Shown: one piece after another, positions 7,951 through 18,683 of the stretch | Numbering within the stretch: the first letter of the stretch is position 1 | Layout: every line of letters starts with the position of its first letter | Source: Desulfobacteraceae bacterium | GTDB lineage: Bacteria; Desulfobacterota; Desulfobacteria; Desulfobacterales; SKZT01 | Length of the DNA: 40,960 nt | NCBI GenBank assembly: GCA_011389745.1 | Contig: JAABTQ010000030.1 | Location: 1 to 40,960 of the forward strand | Direction: 5' to 3' | Translations under genes and position numbers: made by a program | Notes under the pieces: model-generated | What the model saw: the letters and a program-made list of their open reading frames with translations, nothing else | Databases searched by the model: none | Told to the model about the DNA's origin: nothing

Positions 7951-8430
7951 TTACCGCATGCAATATCCGCCACCGCCGCAGCCGCGACCCGTCATCATAC
8001 CATGCCCCATAAAACCACGTTTGTAGTTGGGCATTAATTTTCCGGTCTCAATGTCATAATCCAGCCTTTTTTGATCAAGGTCTGCCTGAAGCTTTGATAT
8101 TTCGCTCTGCAATTCCATCGCAACGGCACGATCAGGATTTTCTTTAACCAGCTCGCTTTGCAACGCCAGTTCCTTTTCATAGAGCTTCCGTCTTATATCT
8201 TCCGTCGCTGCAAAAAATTGAGCACGCTGCTCCTCAAGCTTTGCAAATTCCTCCTCAGAAAGGTTACCCTGGCCATAAGCGCATCCCCCTCTTTGATGCC
8301 AACCCGGTCCACGACCCTCAGGTCCCATCATCTGACCGGGGCCCCTGCCCCATCCGGCAAATGCCATGGTAGTAATACCAAAGATCGCCACAACCGTTAA
8401 TACCATGATTGCTTTCATTCCCCTATTCAT
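7951..8430 (-). CDS. zraP: ZraP/Spy-like periplasmic metal-binding stress protein
   Basis: 159 residues from the ATG at 8430, chosen for the GGAGGT at 8437-8442; an upstream in-frame ATG at 8499 has no such site. The N-terminus MNRGMKAIMVLTVV...TTMAFAG is a Sec signal peptide with cleavage near residue 25. The mature part begins Gly/Trp/Met-rich, then has a long amphipathic helix (about 60-130) typical of the heavy-metal resistance/CpxP-Spy fold. It ends in a Met/His/Cys tail (FMGHGMMTGRGCGGGGYCMR). ZraP-type proteins bind zinc or copper and act as periplasmic chaperones. A sigma-54 promoter lies upstream, and the neighbouring genes encode a matching two-component system. Identity with ZraP rather than a generic Spy homologue rests on that context. 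Confidence 0.82.
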   Translation of the reverse strand: MNRGMKAIMVLTVVAIFGITTMAFAGWGRGPGQMMGPEGRGPGWHQRGGCAYGQGNLSEEEFAKLEEQRAQFFAATEDIRRKLYEKELALQSELVKENPDRAVAMELQSEISKLQADLDQKRLDYDIETGKLMPNYKRGFMGHGMMTGRGCGGGGYCMR

Positions 8431-8579
8431 TTTAGTACCTCCGTTCAGTTTTCCAGGGAAATTCCCTGAAATATTTTCTAAAAATTCCAAAAACATCATG
8501 TTTCCACTTGTTTATAAATCGAACATCCTTCTAAATTCCGTTCAGCCCTGATAAATAACCGCCTTTAATCATTCTATAG

Positions 8580-8595
8580 AGCAACCATCATGCCA
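8580..8595 (-). promoter_or_regulatory. Sigma-54 (-24/-12) promoter of the zraP-like gene
   Basis: On the minus strand the sequence is TGGCATGATGGTTGCT, with GG and GC exactly 10 nt apart, matching the sigma-54 consensus TGGCAC-N5-TTGCW. It lies about 150 bp upstream of the zraP-like start. The gene just upstream encodes a sigma-54 activator. Confidence 0.85.
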
Positions 8596-8702
8596 GGTTT
8601 GATAAAATATCAATCACTCATGATAACCTACCGATTTTCTAATAATATTAAAGCTGACCATTTGGGAAATTAGATGTGGCGGGCATGACTCCATCGAAAA
8701 TA

Positions 8703-8719
8703 TGGGTATTAAATACCCA
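8703..8719. promoter_or_regulatory. Palindrome, probable activator site upstream of the sigma-54 promoter
   Basis: Perfect palindrome TGGGTATTAAATACCCA (8-bp arms, 1-nt centre), about 110 bp upstream of the -24 element. That is the usual distance for an NtrC-family enhancer site. Binding by the adjacent response regulator is inferred. Confidence 0.6.
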
Positions 8720-8769
8720 AATTTTATGGGACAATAGGAAATGGCGGGGCTAATTTACCCTGTTTGAAA

Positions 8770-10149
8770 TCAATCAACTCCATAATATTTCAGTTTTTTG
8801 TGGAGCGTTTTGCGATTGATTCTAAGTCTTCGGGCTGTTTCACTTTTATTGCCTCCGGCAGCTTCAAGGGTGGTGAGTATTGCCTCCTTTTCAATTTCTT
8901 CCAGGGGGCGATTGCCCATACCAGCGGGTTTTTGTTGTTCAATCAGGTCGATTCTTTCCGCGTAAATATCGGTGATGTTGGAAGGTATTTCCTTTTCGGT
9001 GATATGATCTCCGGTTAATAAAATCACGGCACGTTCAATGATATTTTCCTGCTCCCTGACATTGCCGGGCCAATCGTATTTCAGGAGCATATCCATGGCG
9101 AGCGGCGTGAAAGCCTGAATTTTTTTGCGATTTTTTTCTGCATATTTTTTTAAAAAATGCTGCGCCAACAGAGCAATATCTTCCTGTCGCTCACGCAACG
9201 GCGGCACTTTAAGGGTTACTACATTCAAACGATAGTAGAGATCTTCCCGAAACCCGCCGTTTTCAACTTCGTCTTCCAGGTTTTTATTGGTAGCCGCCAG
9301 AATGCGGACATCCACATTGAATGTTTCATCCCCCCCCACTCGTTGAATTTCCCTTTCCTGAATGACCCGCAGAAGTTTGGCTTGCATTGCCGGGGATGTT
9401 TCTCCGATTTCATCCAGAAAAATGGTTCCCTTGTTTGCCAGCATAAACCGTCCTTCACGGCGCTTGTCAGCTCCTGTAAAAGCGCCCTTTTCATGGCCGA
9501 ACAGCTCGGATTCCAGAAGTGTCTCCGTCAGGGCCGCACAGTTTACAACCACCAGAGGATTGTTTTTCCGACTGCTGTTGTAATGAATCGATTTGGCAAT
9601 CAGCTCCTTCCCAGTTCCGCTTTCACCGGTGATCAAAACGGTGGCTTCGGAAGGGGCGATCATTGCCATCATATCGATCAGTTCCTTCATTTTCGGGCTT
9701 TTTCCAATAATGTTTTTCAAATCATAACCGACCGTGAGCTGCTGTTTCAACGTCTTGTTTTCCACTTTCAAACCCGCATGCTCCAGGGCGCGTTCAAGGG
9801 TCAGTTTCAGCACGTCAAAGTCAAGAGGTTTGGTCAGATAATCATATGCCCCGGCTTTCAGGGCTTCCACTGCCGAGTCCACGGAAGAATAGGCGGTCAT
9901 GATAATGATGGGAATGGAGGGATTGTAATCTCCGATTTGTTTTAGCGCATCTATGCCGCTCATTTCAGACATCCGGACATCCATCAGAATAAGATCAAAC
10001 GACCGCTCTTTGACCGTCTCAACCGCTTTGGTTCCGTCATCTGCGTCGGAAACATCGTAACCCCAGCTCCGTATGATCGTTGCAAGGATTTTCAGATGGC
10101 TGGGATCATCATCAACTACAAGAATTTGAAACGGTTTTTGGATATTCAT
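8770..10149 (-). CDS. zraR: ZraR-like NtrC-family sigma-54-dependent response regulator
   Basis: 459 residues from the ATG at 10149, which sits 5 nt after GGAGG and overlaps the kinase stop (ATGA); a TTG four codons upstream is less likely. The receiver domain (1-120) has acidic pocket DDD at 13-15 and phosphoacceptor Asp57 (LILMDVRM). The AAA+ domain (about 140-375) has Walker A GESGTGKE, the sigma-54 contact loop GAFTGA, Walker B GTIFLDEIGE and an arginine-finger region PLRERQEDI. The C-terminal Fis-type HTH (about 415-459) contains NKSETARRLRINRKTLHKKL. It probably activates the sigma-54 promoter at 8580-8595, and thus the downstream zraP-like gene. Confidence 0.93.
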   Translation of the reverse strand: MNIQKPFQILVVDDDPSHLKILATIIRSWGYDVSDADDGTKAVETVKERSFDLILMDVRMSEMSGIDALKQIGDYNPSIPIIIMTAYSSVDSAVEALKAGAYDYLTKPLDFDVLKLTLERALEHAGLKVENKTLKQQLTVGYDLKNIIGKSPKMKELIDMMAMIAPSEATVLITGESGTGKELIAKSIHYNSSRKNNPLVVVNCAALTETLLESELFGHEKGAFTGADKRREGRFMLANKGTIFLDEIGETSPAMQAKLLRVIQEREIQRVGGDETFNVDVRILAATNKNLEDEVENGGFREDLYYRLNVVTLKVPPLRERQEDIALLAQHFLKKYAEKNRKKIQAFTPLAMDMLLKYDWPGNVREQENIIERAVILLTGDHITEKEIPSNITDIYAERIDLIEQQKPAGMGNRPLEEIEKEAILTTLEAAGGNKSETARRLRINRKTLHKKLKYYGVD

Positions 10150-11936
10150 ATCCTCCTCCAAATATTGCTCACCGGAATCCCAACCGTCACGGTGGTACCC
10201 TGTCCGGGCACACTGCGAATCTTTATTTGCCCGTGATGGGCTTCGACTATTTTATGGACAATGGCCAAGCCCAACCCCGTACCCTTACTCTTGGTGGTAT
10301 AATACGGGTCGAATATTTGTTTCAAATTTTCAGGCTGAATTCCCGAACCGGTATCTTTAATGTCTATACCGATGGTATCTTTATTGGTTAAACCTGCCGA
10401 GATACTCAACCGGCCCCCCTTTTCCATTGATTGAAGCGCATTCAGATATAAATTGAGAAGGCATTGGGAAAATCGGTCGGAATCAAATTTCGCCATCAGG
10501 GATTGCTGCAACAGGTCTACTTTTAGGGATATCCCTTTGGCCGAAGCTTCTTTTTCAATAAGTTTGACCGAATGCTCTATCAAGGAGTTCATATCCGTTT
10601 TTTGGAGATTTAAATCCGTCGGCCGGGCAAACTCCAGCAGTTCACTAATGACCCGGTTCAGGCGGTCCACTTCCTGGATCATGACACCAGCCATCTCCCT
10701 GTCACCAGTACTGTCTTCAAATTTATCCTTAAAATATGAGGCAATACCTTTTATGGAACTTAAAGGGTTTCTGATCTCATGGGCTACACCGGCAGCAAGT
10801 CCTCCGATGGCCACCAGTGTTTCTTTCCGTCGAATCTCTTCCTGAAGCCGGCGAACTTCCCTTAAATCACGAATGATAAGCACCTGGCCGATAAATTGTC
10901 CTTCTTCATTAATAATTTTCGAAGCACCGACACTCACGGGTACAACCTTTTTTTTGATAAACTCACATTCCATCTCCTTTTCAATGATGGATTCCCCGCG
11001 ATCCAGGGATTCACTGAGTCCGGAAATAGGTCCCGGAAAAATACTTTCCAGATATTTTCCCCGGGCTTGTGATAAATCCAGGCCCGTGATACGCTCTGCA
11101 GCGCTGTTGCAGAATGCAATTTTTTTGTCCTTATCCGTTGCGATCAATCCCACCGGAAGGCTTGTCACAACCTCATCGGCAACCGCACTGGTATCCTGAA
11201 GCGATTTTTTGGTGGCATGGTAGCTATGCATCCAGAACATGGAAATAAAGCCGGCCAGCCCCAGTATAACCAGCACGCCGGATATGATCACCGTGTTACG
11301 AATATCCTCTTTGCGTGCATCCTCAAACGGAGCAGGATCCAGTCCAACCAGTATGATCTGCTCCTGGCCGGATGTTGACGAGGGAAAACACCATTCATTG
11401 TCGGAACCCGGCATCATGCCCCGCCTGCGCATAAATTGGCGCATGTGATCGTTCATCCGGTTATCCCGGCCGGATATCGGTTTGAAATATTTATAAACTT
11501 CAAAGGCACGCTGATTGTTTTCCGTCTGGATCATTTTCCAATGGATTGCATCGCTTAGATCATTCTTACCAAAATAGGGACGGGCTGCCATAGTGCCGAT
11601 AAAGTTTCTGTGGCTGCCGGCTAATACCAGGCCCTCACGGGTGGTAATCATAATGTAGAGGATATCCGGAAGCAGCGCGGTTTCTTCGATCAGGGTCTGA
11701 ATTTGCTGAGCGCCCCACATCATTCCCATCATTCCGGTGCGGGAACCGGCTTCCAGGCCCTTGATCAATGCCGCCCCTTTTTCGCTGAGAATACGGGACA
11801 TGTACAGTTTTTCACGGTTGTAATTCTGAACGGCCAGCACAATCACCGTAATCAGAAGGATCGCCACAGAACCGAGTATGATCCATGGCGACGAGTGCAT
11901 CACCTGTTTAAAAGGGCTGTTACATTTTGTAGTCAT
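10146..11936 (-). CDS. zraS: ZraS-like membrane sensor histidine kinase
   Basis: 596 residues. TM1 is at about 18-38 and TM2 at about 214-236. Between them is a roughly 175-residue periplasmic domain rich in Met (GMMGMMWG, MNDHMRQFMRRRGMM), which could bind a metal. A PAS domain (about 250-360) follows, then HisKA with H-box His386 (GVAHEIRNPLSS) and an HATPase domain (LNLYLNALQSM, DTGSGI, KGTGLGLAIVHKIVEAH). It is translationally coupled to the response regulator by a 4-bp overlap. Envelope stress or zinc/copper is the likely signal by analogy with ZraS and the adjacent ZraP-like protein; the actual ligand is not known. Confidence 0.9.
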   Translation of the reverse strand: MTTKCNSPFKQVMHSSPWIILGSVAILLITVIVLAVQNYNREKLYMSRILSEKGAALIKGLEAGSRTGMMGMMWGAQQIQTLIEETALLPDILYIMITTREGLVLAGSHRNFIGTMAARPYFGKNDLSDAIHWKMIQTENNQRAFEVYKYFKPISGRDNRMNDHMRQFMRRRGMMPGSDNEWCFPSSTSGQEQIILVGLDPAPFEDARKEDIRNTVIISGVLVILGLAGFISMFWMHSYHATKKSLQDTSAVADEVVTSLPVGLIATDKDKKIAFCNSAAERITGLDLSQARGKYLESIFPGPISGLSESLDRGESIIEKEMECEFIKKKVVPVSVGASKIINEEGQFIGQVLIIRDLREVRRLQEEIRRKETLVAIGGLAAGVAHEIRNPLSSIKGIASYFKDKFEDSTGDREMAGVMIQEVDRLNRVISELLEFARPTDLNLQKTDMNSLIEHSVKLIEKEASAKGISLKVDLLQQSLMAKFDSDRFSQCLLNLYLNALQSMEKGGRLSISAGLTNKDTIGIDIKDTGSGIQPENLKQIFDPYYTTKSKGTGLGLAIVHKIVEAHHGQIKIRSVPGQGTTVTVGIPVSNIWRRI

Positions 11937-12094
11937 TTTTTAGGATCTTAAGAAGTTTCGGATAATTTGTAAATACTTTTGATACATCGTGCCGTTTATC
12001 AGTTGCATTCTTTTCAAATGGTCTGGTATTATTCCCAAAATTGCAAACCAGGTGATTGCATATCCCATATACTCTTTTAAAGATTGAGGAACTA

Positions 12095-12253
12095 ATGGTT
12101 GAATATGGAATTCTGGCGTCAAAATCATCCGATATAATAATTAGCGCTTTTGGCCAAATACAGAGTTTTTTGAATTCCATTCCCTATAGCCATGCCATTG
12201 CGATTGGGGCAGGTATCGCCATAGTCGCCTATTTGTTATTTCGGAGCCGGTAA
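12095..12253 (+). CDS. Small single-pass membrane protein, unknown function
   Basis: 52 residues from the ATG at 12095, 5 nt after GAGGA. An amphipathic N-terminal half is followed by a hydrophobic segment (HAIAIGAGIAIVAYLLF) and an RSR end. It is divergent from the kinase gene, and a terminator follows about 50 bp later. I do not recognise a family. A small gene with ribosome site, membrane segment and terminator is credible, but codon evidence is thin at this length. Confidence 0.5.
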   Translation: MVEYGILASKSSDIIISAFGQIQSFLNSIPYSHAIAIGAGIAIVAYLLFRSR

Positions 12254-12303
12254 TTTATTGGTAACTTTTTGAAAGGGAAGAAGATGCTGACGTTTTAAAA
12301 TGA

Positions 12304-12356
12304 AAACCCTGAAAAATGGACCCAATGTTGAGTATATTCTTCAGGGTTTTTTTTTA
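12304..12356 (+). terminator. Intrinsic terminator after the small membrane protein
   Basis: ACCCTGAA (12306-12313) pairs with TTCAGGGT (12340-12347), followed directly by nine T. The 26-nt loop is long. On the opposite strand it could also end tRNA-Pro transcription, though the T-run there is short. Confidence 0.7.
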
Positions 12357-12386
12357 TCATCCGATAGTAAAAATGAATTGTATGGC

Positions 12387-12463
12387 TGGTCGGGAAGACT
12401 GGATTTGAACCAGCGACCCCAGCGTCCCGAACGCTGTGCTCTACCAGGCTGAGCCACTTCCCG
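12387..12463 (-). tRNA. tRNA-Pro (CGG)
   Basis: Cloverleaf with acceptor CGGGAAG/CTTCCCG, anticodon arm CAGCG-TTCGGGA-CGCTG (anticodon CGG), T-loop GTTCAAATC, discriminator A and encoded CCA. Confidence 0.95.
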
Positions 12464-12526
12464 ACTCAAAATCATTGTGAATTTTTAAGCCTTTTACCCT
12501 TAATTGTCAATGAAAAATCATGGCTT

Positions 12527-14352
<1,826 letters not shown>

Positions 14353-14456
14353 AATTTATTCAACCAAATCTCCAAATATTTTACTTTTCTCAAAGAAATC
14401 GTTGACAGATTCGCTCGTATATCTTATCAACGGGTCAAATTTCAAATCTTTTTTAT

Positions 14457-14533
<77 letters not shown>

Positions 14534-14543
14534 ATAAAATCAA

Positions 14544-14578
14544 GGGGTTATGACCATCAGGTTATAACCCTTTTTTTT
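14544..14578 (+). terminator. Intrinsic terminator after tRNA-Arg
   Basis: GGGTTAT (14545-14551) pairs with ATAACCC (14564-14570) and eight T follow. It overlaps the stop codon of the opposing integrase remnant. Confidence 0.85.
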
Positions 14579-14678
14579 ACGTGTGTGAATCCGTGTGTGA
14601 ATTTTGTCTGGCACGCTCAAAAATCCTAATTGCCTGGAGTTCAGAATCGCCATCCGAATGCAAATAAATTGCCTTTCG
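14577..14678 (-). pseudogene. C-terminal remnant of a tyrosine-recombinase (integrase) next to tRNA-Arg
   Basis: The minus strand reads RKAIYLHSDGDSELQAIRIF, then ERARQNSHTDSHT and stop. This matches the clearer remnant at 27026-27169 (TTEIYLHSIGDLEKDAMIAF, then ERAREKSHTDSHT). The Tyr in IYLHS corresponds to the nucleophile of phage-type integrases. Upstream, in-frame similarity is lost by 14680; from there to 14886 I see no gene. The short length and decayed start indicate a relic. Confidence 0.65.
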
Positions 14679-14886
14679 GAATTGTAAGCCTTCACACGAT
14701 CCAAGCGCAAATTAGTCAATTCCAAGAAGGTTATGTCGGTTTAGGTCTCCGGATATTCTTGAATTTCCCCATGTTACAAGTCTGTCAAATGAATCTGATA
14801 ATTGTCCTGAATATCGGTGATCAAATAAACGGTGGCATTATTGCCAAGCAAAACTACAAGCATATCAGCTTATTTAAGCAGGTCCC

Positions 14887-17139
14887 CTATACTGGTAATG
14901 AAACAATCACAGTACTTCCTTTACCAACAACAGAATTGATGTGAATGTTTCCTCCATGCCTGGCAACAATAGCTTGCGAAGATGCAAGACCTAAACCCAC
15001 TCCTTTCTGGGAGCTCATCGGCTTGGTTGTAAAATAAGGATCAAATACTTTTGGCAAATCAGATTCAGCAATACCTGTTCCGGTATCTTCAAAGGATATT
15101 TCGAGAAAAATGTCTTTTCCATGTTCGGCTGAAACAATTTTGATCCGTACATCCAGTGATCCACCCGTGGGCATTGCCTCAATGGCATTGACAACAATAT
15201 TTTGAAATACGATGAGCATTTGTTCCAAATCAAGCTCCAGCATCGGCAAGTCAGCAGGATAATCAAAGGAAACACTGACGTCTTTTGTTTTTGCTGAAAG
15301 TTCAACAGCGGTAGTCAACACCTTTTTTATATCACATTCAAATTTATTGAGCGCTGCCCCCTTTGACATTGAAAGAGTGATAAAGTTTTGTGTCAAAGAC
15401 CTTGCATACTCACATGCATTTTCTGTCTCTTTGAAAAACTCATGAGCCACTGTGCCGGATATTTCATTTTTTAAAAGTGAAATATTGCCCCATATGATGG
15501 TCAAAAGATTGTTGTAATCATGGGCAAGACCGCCGGCCCATATTCTGAAAGCTTCTGCTTTCATGGCACTGATGATCTTTTGTTCCCTGATCTTGCTATC
15601 GGTGATATCTCTCACAACATGCACCGCTAATCCATCTTCTTTGTTAATGCTCTTTATGGGACCTACAAAAAAATGCCACCAGCGACCATTTTCAGTCCGG
15701 CATTCAAAATCTTCTCGCTGTTTAAGCTGGATGGATCTTTTTCTTGGGCATTCAAAGGGAGGATTGTCTGTACAGTGGATAATTTCATGACATTTTTTCC
15801 CAACAATATCTTGTGGAGACAGCTTGAAATAGGTCTCTGATGCTTTGTTTGAACGAATAATATTACAATCCTTATCGATGATCGCCACCCAATCCGTAAT
15901 GGCATCAAAAGTTACTTCCCACTGATTCCTGGCATTTTCCAATGCTCTTTCAGCATTTTTACGATGGGTGATATCGCGAACAAGAGCAAGGATATATTCA
16001 ATGTTGCCGATAGAAATTTTACCTGTGGTAACTTCACCTGGATAGACATCTCCATTTTTTTTCAGATATTCAACTTCAAGAGTGACATGCTGCCCGGGCT
16101 TCCAGCTTTCCCAGATATCAAGTATTTCTTCTCGGTCATATCTTTCATGGATAAGATCGAAAATATTCAAACAAAGCAGCTCATTTTCGGAGTATCCGGT
16201 TTGTTCAACAGCGGCCTTGTTGACATCTAAAAAGTTACCCTCCAGATCTTGCAAAAAAAGCATATCCAGAGACTGCTCCATCAGTGAGCGGTATTTTTCT
16301 TCACTTTGCTTTAATGCATCTTCGGCCTGTTTCCGTTTTTCTATATCAATGGAAAAACCGGATATGCCATACAGTTGCCCGGTTGAATTGATCAGAGGAT
16401 ACTTTGCAGTTAGAAATGTTTTCAACTTTCCATTTACCGGAGCTATCTCCTCTATTTCCAATGGGGCAAGATTTTGAATAACCTGTTGATCATTTTCCAT
16501 CGACTGGGTGGCAACCACATCAGGAAACAATTCAAAATCGGTTCTGCGAATGACTTTATCTTTTGTTAATCCGGATAGCTCTTCAAATTTCTTATTGATT
16601 ATCGTGTATTTTCCATCAAGATCTTTGCTGTAGATCACCACTGGAGAATTATCCAGTATCCGGCTTAAATTGTCTCTGCTTTCCCTGAGAGATTCTTCAG
16701 TCTTCTTGTACTTGTTGATATCACTGACCATGATACGGCTTTTGTCCCGGGATAGTTTTCCTTTCAAGCTTACCCAGGATGACAGGGAGTCTGATAAACG
16801 TAATTCACAAAATGTTTCTTTGCCTGTTTCAAAAAGATCTTTTTCAAAGAGACGATAGACATTCTGATCCTCCGGCGAGATTAGATTTATCAGAGCCTCA
16901 TTGATAAATGAATCTCCGGATCTTCCGGTCAGTGTGGCAAAAGTGTGATTTGAATCAAGAATTACCCCATATTTATTGATGGTAACATAACCTACCGGAG
17001 CAAAGTCGTAGAGCCCGGTTAATTTCTCTTTCATATCCTCAATAGTACGGTGAAGCTGCTCACTTTGCCTCTCCAGGTCCATCAGGTGGATTTGATCCGG
17101 AGTCGCGAGTATCTGATTGTCACCCTGGTTATCAGTCAT
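14887..17139 (-). CDS. Orphan multi-PAS sensor histidine kinase (soluble)
   Basis: 750 residues with no membrane segment. An N-terminal coiled region is followed by four PAS/PAC domains (about 40-145, 160-270, 275-390, 400-520), with typical ends such as ISGFSIDIEKRK and LALVRDITHRK. The transmitter domain (about 530-750) has an HDYNNLL-type H-box (GGLAHDYNNLLTIIWGNISL), N-box NIVVNAIEAM, G-boxes DTGTGIAE and VGLGLASSQAIV. No response regulator is adjacent, so it is an orphan. The signal is unknown; cytosolic redox or small ligands are typical of such PAS arrays. It lies at the tRNA-Arg end of the accessory island. Confidence 0.9.
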   Translation of the reverse strand: MTDNQGDNQILATPDQIHLMDLERQSEQLHRTIEDMKEKLTGLYDFAPVGYVTINKYGVILDSNHTFATLTGRSGDSFINEALINLISPEDQNVYRLFEKDLFETGKETFCELRLSDSLSSWVSLKGKLSRDKSRIMVSDINKYKKTEESLRESRDNLSRILDNSPVVIYSKDLDGKYTIINKKFEELSGLTKDKVIRRTDFELFPDVVATQSMENDQQVIQNLAPLEIEEIAPVNGKLKTFLTAKYPLINSTGQLYGISGFSIDIEKRKQAEDALKQSEEKYRSLMEQSLDMLFLQDLEGNFLDVNKAAVEQTGYSENELLCLNIFDLIHERYDREEILDIWESWKPGQHVTLEVEYLKKNGDVYPGEVTTGKISIGNIEYILALVRDITHRKNAERALENARNQWEVTFDAITDWVAIIDKDCNIIRSNKASETYFKLSPQDIVGKKCHEIIHCTDNPPFECPRKRSIQLKQREDFECRTENGRWWHFFVGPIKSINKEDGLAVHVVRDITDSKIREQKIISAMKAEAFRIWAGGLAHDYNNLLTIIWGNISLLKNEISGTVAHEFFKETENACEYARSLTQNFITLSMSKGAALNKFECDIKKVLTTAVELSAKTKDVSVSFDYPADLPMLELDLEQMLIVFQNIVVNAIEAMPTGGSLDVRIKIVSAEHGKDIFLEISFEDTGTGIAESDLPKVFDPYFTTKPMSSQKGVGLGLASSQAIVARHGGNIHINSVVGKGSTVIVSLPV

Positions 17140-17163
17140 GCTGACACGCCCTTTTTTGATGGT

Positions 17164-18086
17164 CTAGTTTCTGCTGATTATCCAAAACATTTGAATCAAA
17201 AAACATATTTTTGTCAAGATTTTAAATCAGAATTGACTTTTACCCGTAATGCAGCTTCTGCAATGAGAGAAAAGCTGCTACCCATACTGGAAGATCTTGC
17301 ATCCAGGGTAACACTTTCCACCATTCACAGTTTCTGTCACTACCTATTAAGACAGGAAGGAAAAGTATTCATCCTGGATATTAACTACCGATCAACTCCG
17401 TAGATATTAAATTGCTGTCAGCTTTAGATCAATCACAATTCCAAAAAAATTGACAAGCTGCTGCAGACACAAAATCCCACCGGACCAAAGGCAATGATCA
17501 TTGAAGCCACCAACTAAGAAGACGAAGCCATTGGGATTGTAAACGAGATCAAATCACTGACTGAGGCCCATGGGTATCAGTTTAAAGAAAATACATCAGA
17601 AAGTTTATCACATTAATTGACCCGTTGATCAAGGATGCAAAACAACTGGAGCCTTCCGGATCATCCGGATCCTTCGTGACGGGCTTGACTATGACAGGTT
17701 CATATCCGATGATGATTTGCCGACTCCGGATGACTCCAAGATCGAAAACATCAACCAGCTCCAGCTTGTTGCGGCCAAGTATCAAAATATTGCATCGCTG
17801 TTAAATTATACCGAGACATTTAAAGAGGAGATCAGCAAACAACAAAGACGGAGTTGCTCTAATGACCATACACAAATCCAAGGGACTGGAATTTCCAGCG
17901 GTATTTGTGATGGGAATGATCGAGGGAGTGATGCCCAACAAACAGGGCGAGATTGAAGAAGAAAGGAGAATCGCCTTTGTGGCCATGTCAAGAGCTATGA
18001 AAATGCTGTATCTGACGTATCCACAAAATTATATGGGAAGATCGATTAAAAAATCACGATTTATAGATGAGACTATAGAAAGATGA
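17164..18086 (+). pseudogene. Decayed UvrD/PcrA-like superfamily 1 helicase
   Basis: Pieces of one helicase appear in order but in shifted frames with internal losses. They are LTFTRNAASAMREKL (motif Ia region), STIHSFCHYLLRQ, ILDINYRSTP (motif IV region), AIGIVNEIKSLTEAHGYQF, YDRFISDDDLPTPDDSKIEN, and finally MTIHKSKGLEFPAVF with EERRIAFVAMSRA (motifs V and VI). The Walker A part is absent. At least one stop and two frame changes separate the pieces, so no functional helicase is made. The last piece (17862-18086) is uninterrupted. It may be half of a former helicase-nuclease pair with the fragment at 26460. Confidence 0.8.
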
Positions 18087-18683
18087 AAAAATGGACGGTC
18101 AAGGTGTTTACCAATTATAGGTGAACACCACCGTTCAACAAGAATAATATTTTTTTGCTTGTGCCCTTTGAATCGAGGAAATCCGAGCGAAATTATCTTT
18201 GCAATATCCATTTAAATTTGTTATTGATTTTTGAGGTCTTGAGTAATAACTCAGTTCTGGCTCGTTTTATCCAGCTTTCCACTTCCGTTTAAAATTCTTT
18301 TTATTGGTAGATAAAAAAGGCCAAACATTAATTCTTAATGAAAATCTTTTACGTTGAACTGAATGAAACACTTGAATGTATGGCTCCTATAAACAAAAGA
18401 AGATTCTGGCAGTAAATAATTTTCTGATACTATCGTTGAATTTAACTATATTCAAGCATTATGCAAGTTATCCTTCACTTCTAAATAATGCCGATTATAC
18501 ACGACGGCTATTTCGGGAGGGGTATAGCTCAAAGTGCTGTACGGCTTTCTCGGGCCGAATGCAAGAAATGAAGGCAAATCGATTTTTCGCTACGAGAGCA
18601 TATTAAGTGCGCGGGATCGTCATAATGATTTGCACGATCCCGCGGAAAAAAATTCTGAAATCAAGCCGAAAGTATATGCTTCA
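18087..18683. other. Gene-free spacer, 600 bp
   Basis: I see no credible gene. It contains an imperfect hairpin at 18103-18129 (GGTGTTTACC/GGTGAACACC) and a strong palindrome at 18610-18644, listed separately. Confidence 0.6.
18610..18644. terminator. Strong hairpin downstream of the multicopper oxidase
   Basis: Perfect 11-bp arms CGCGGGATCGT/ACGATCCCGCG with a 13-nt loop, 40 bp past the oxidase stop. It lacks a T-run on the oxidase strand, so it may act as a stem that protects the mRNA end or as a Rho-assisted stop rather than a classical terminator. Confidence 0.5.

Noticed and set aside
17582-17785. Minus-strand frame within the UvrD remnant
   Set aside because: It is the antisense of a helicase piece whose motifs are clear on the plus strand.
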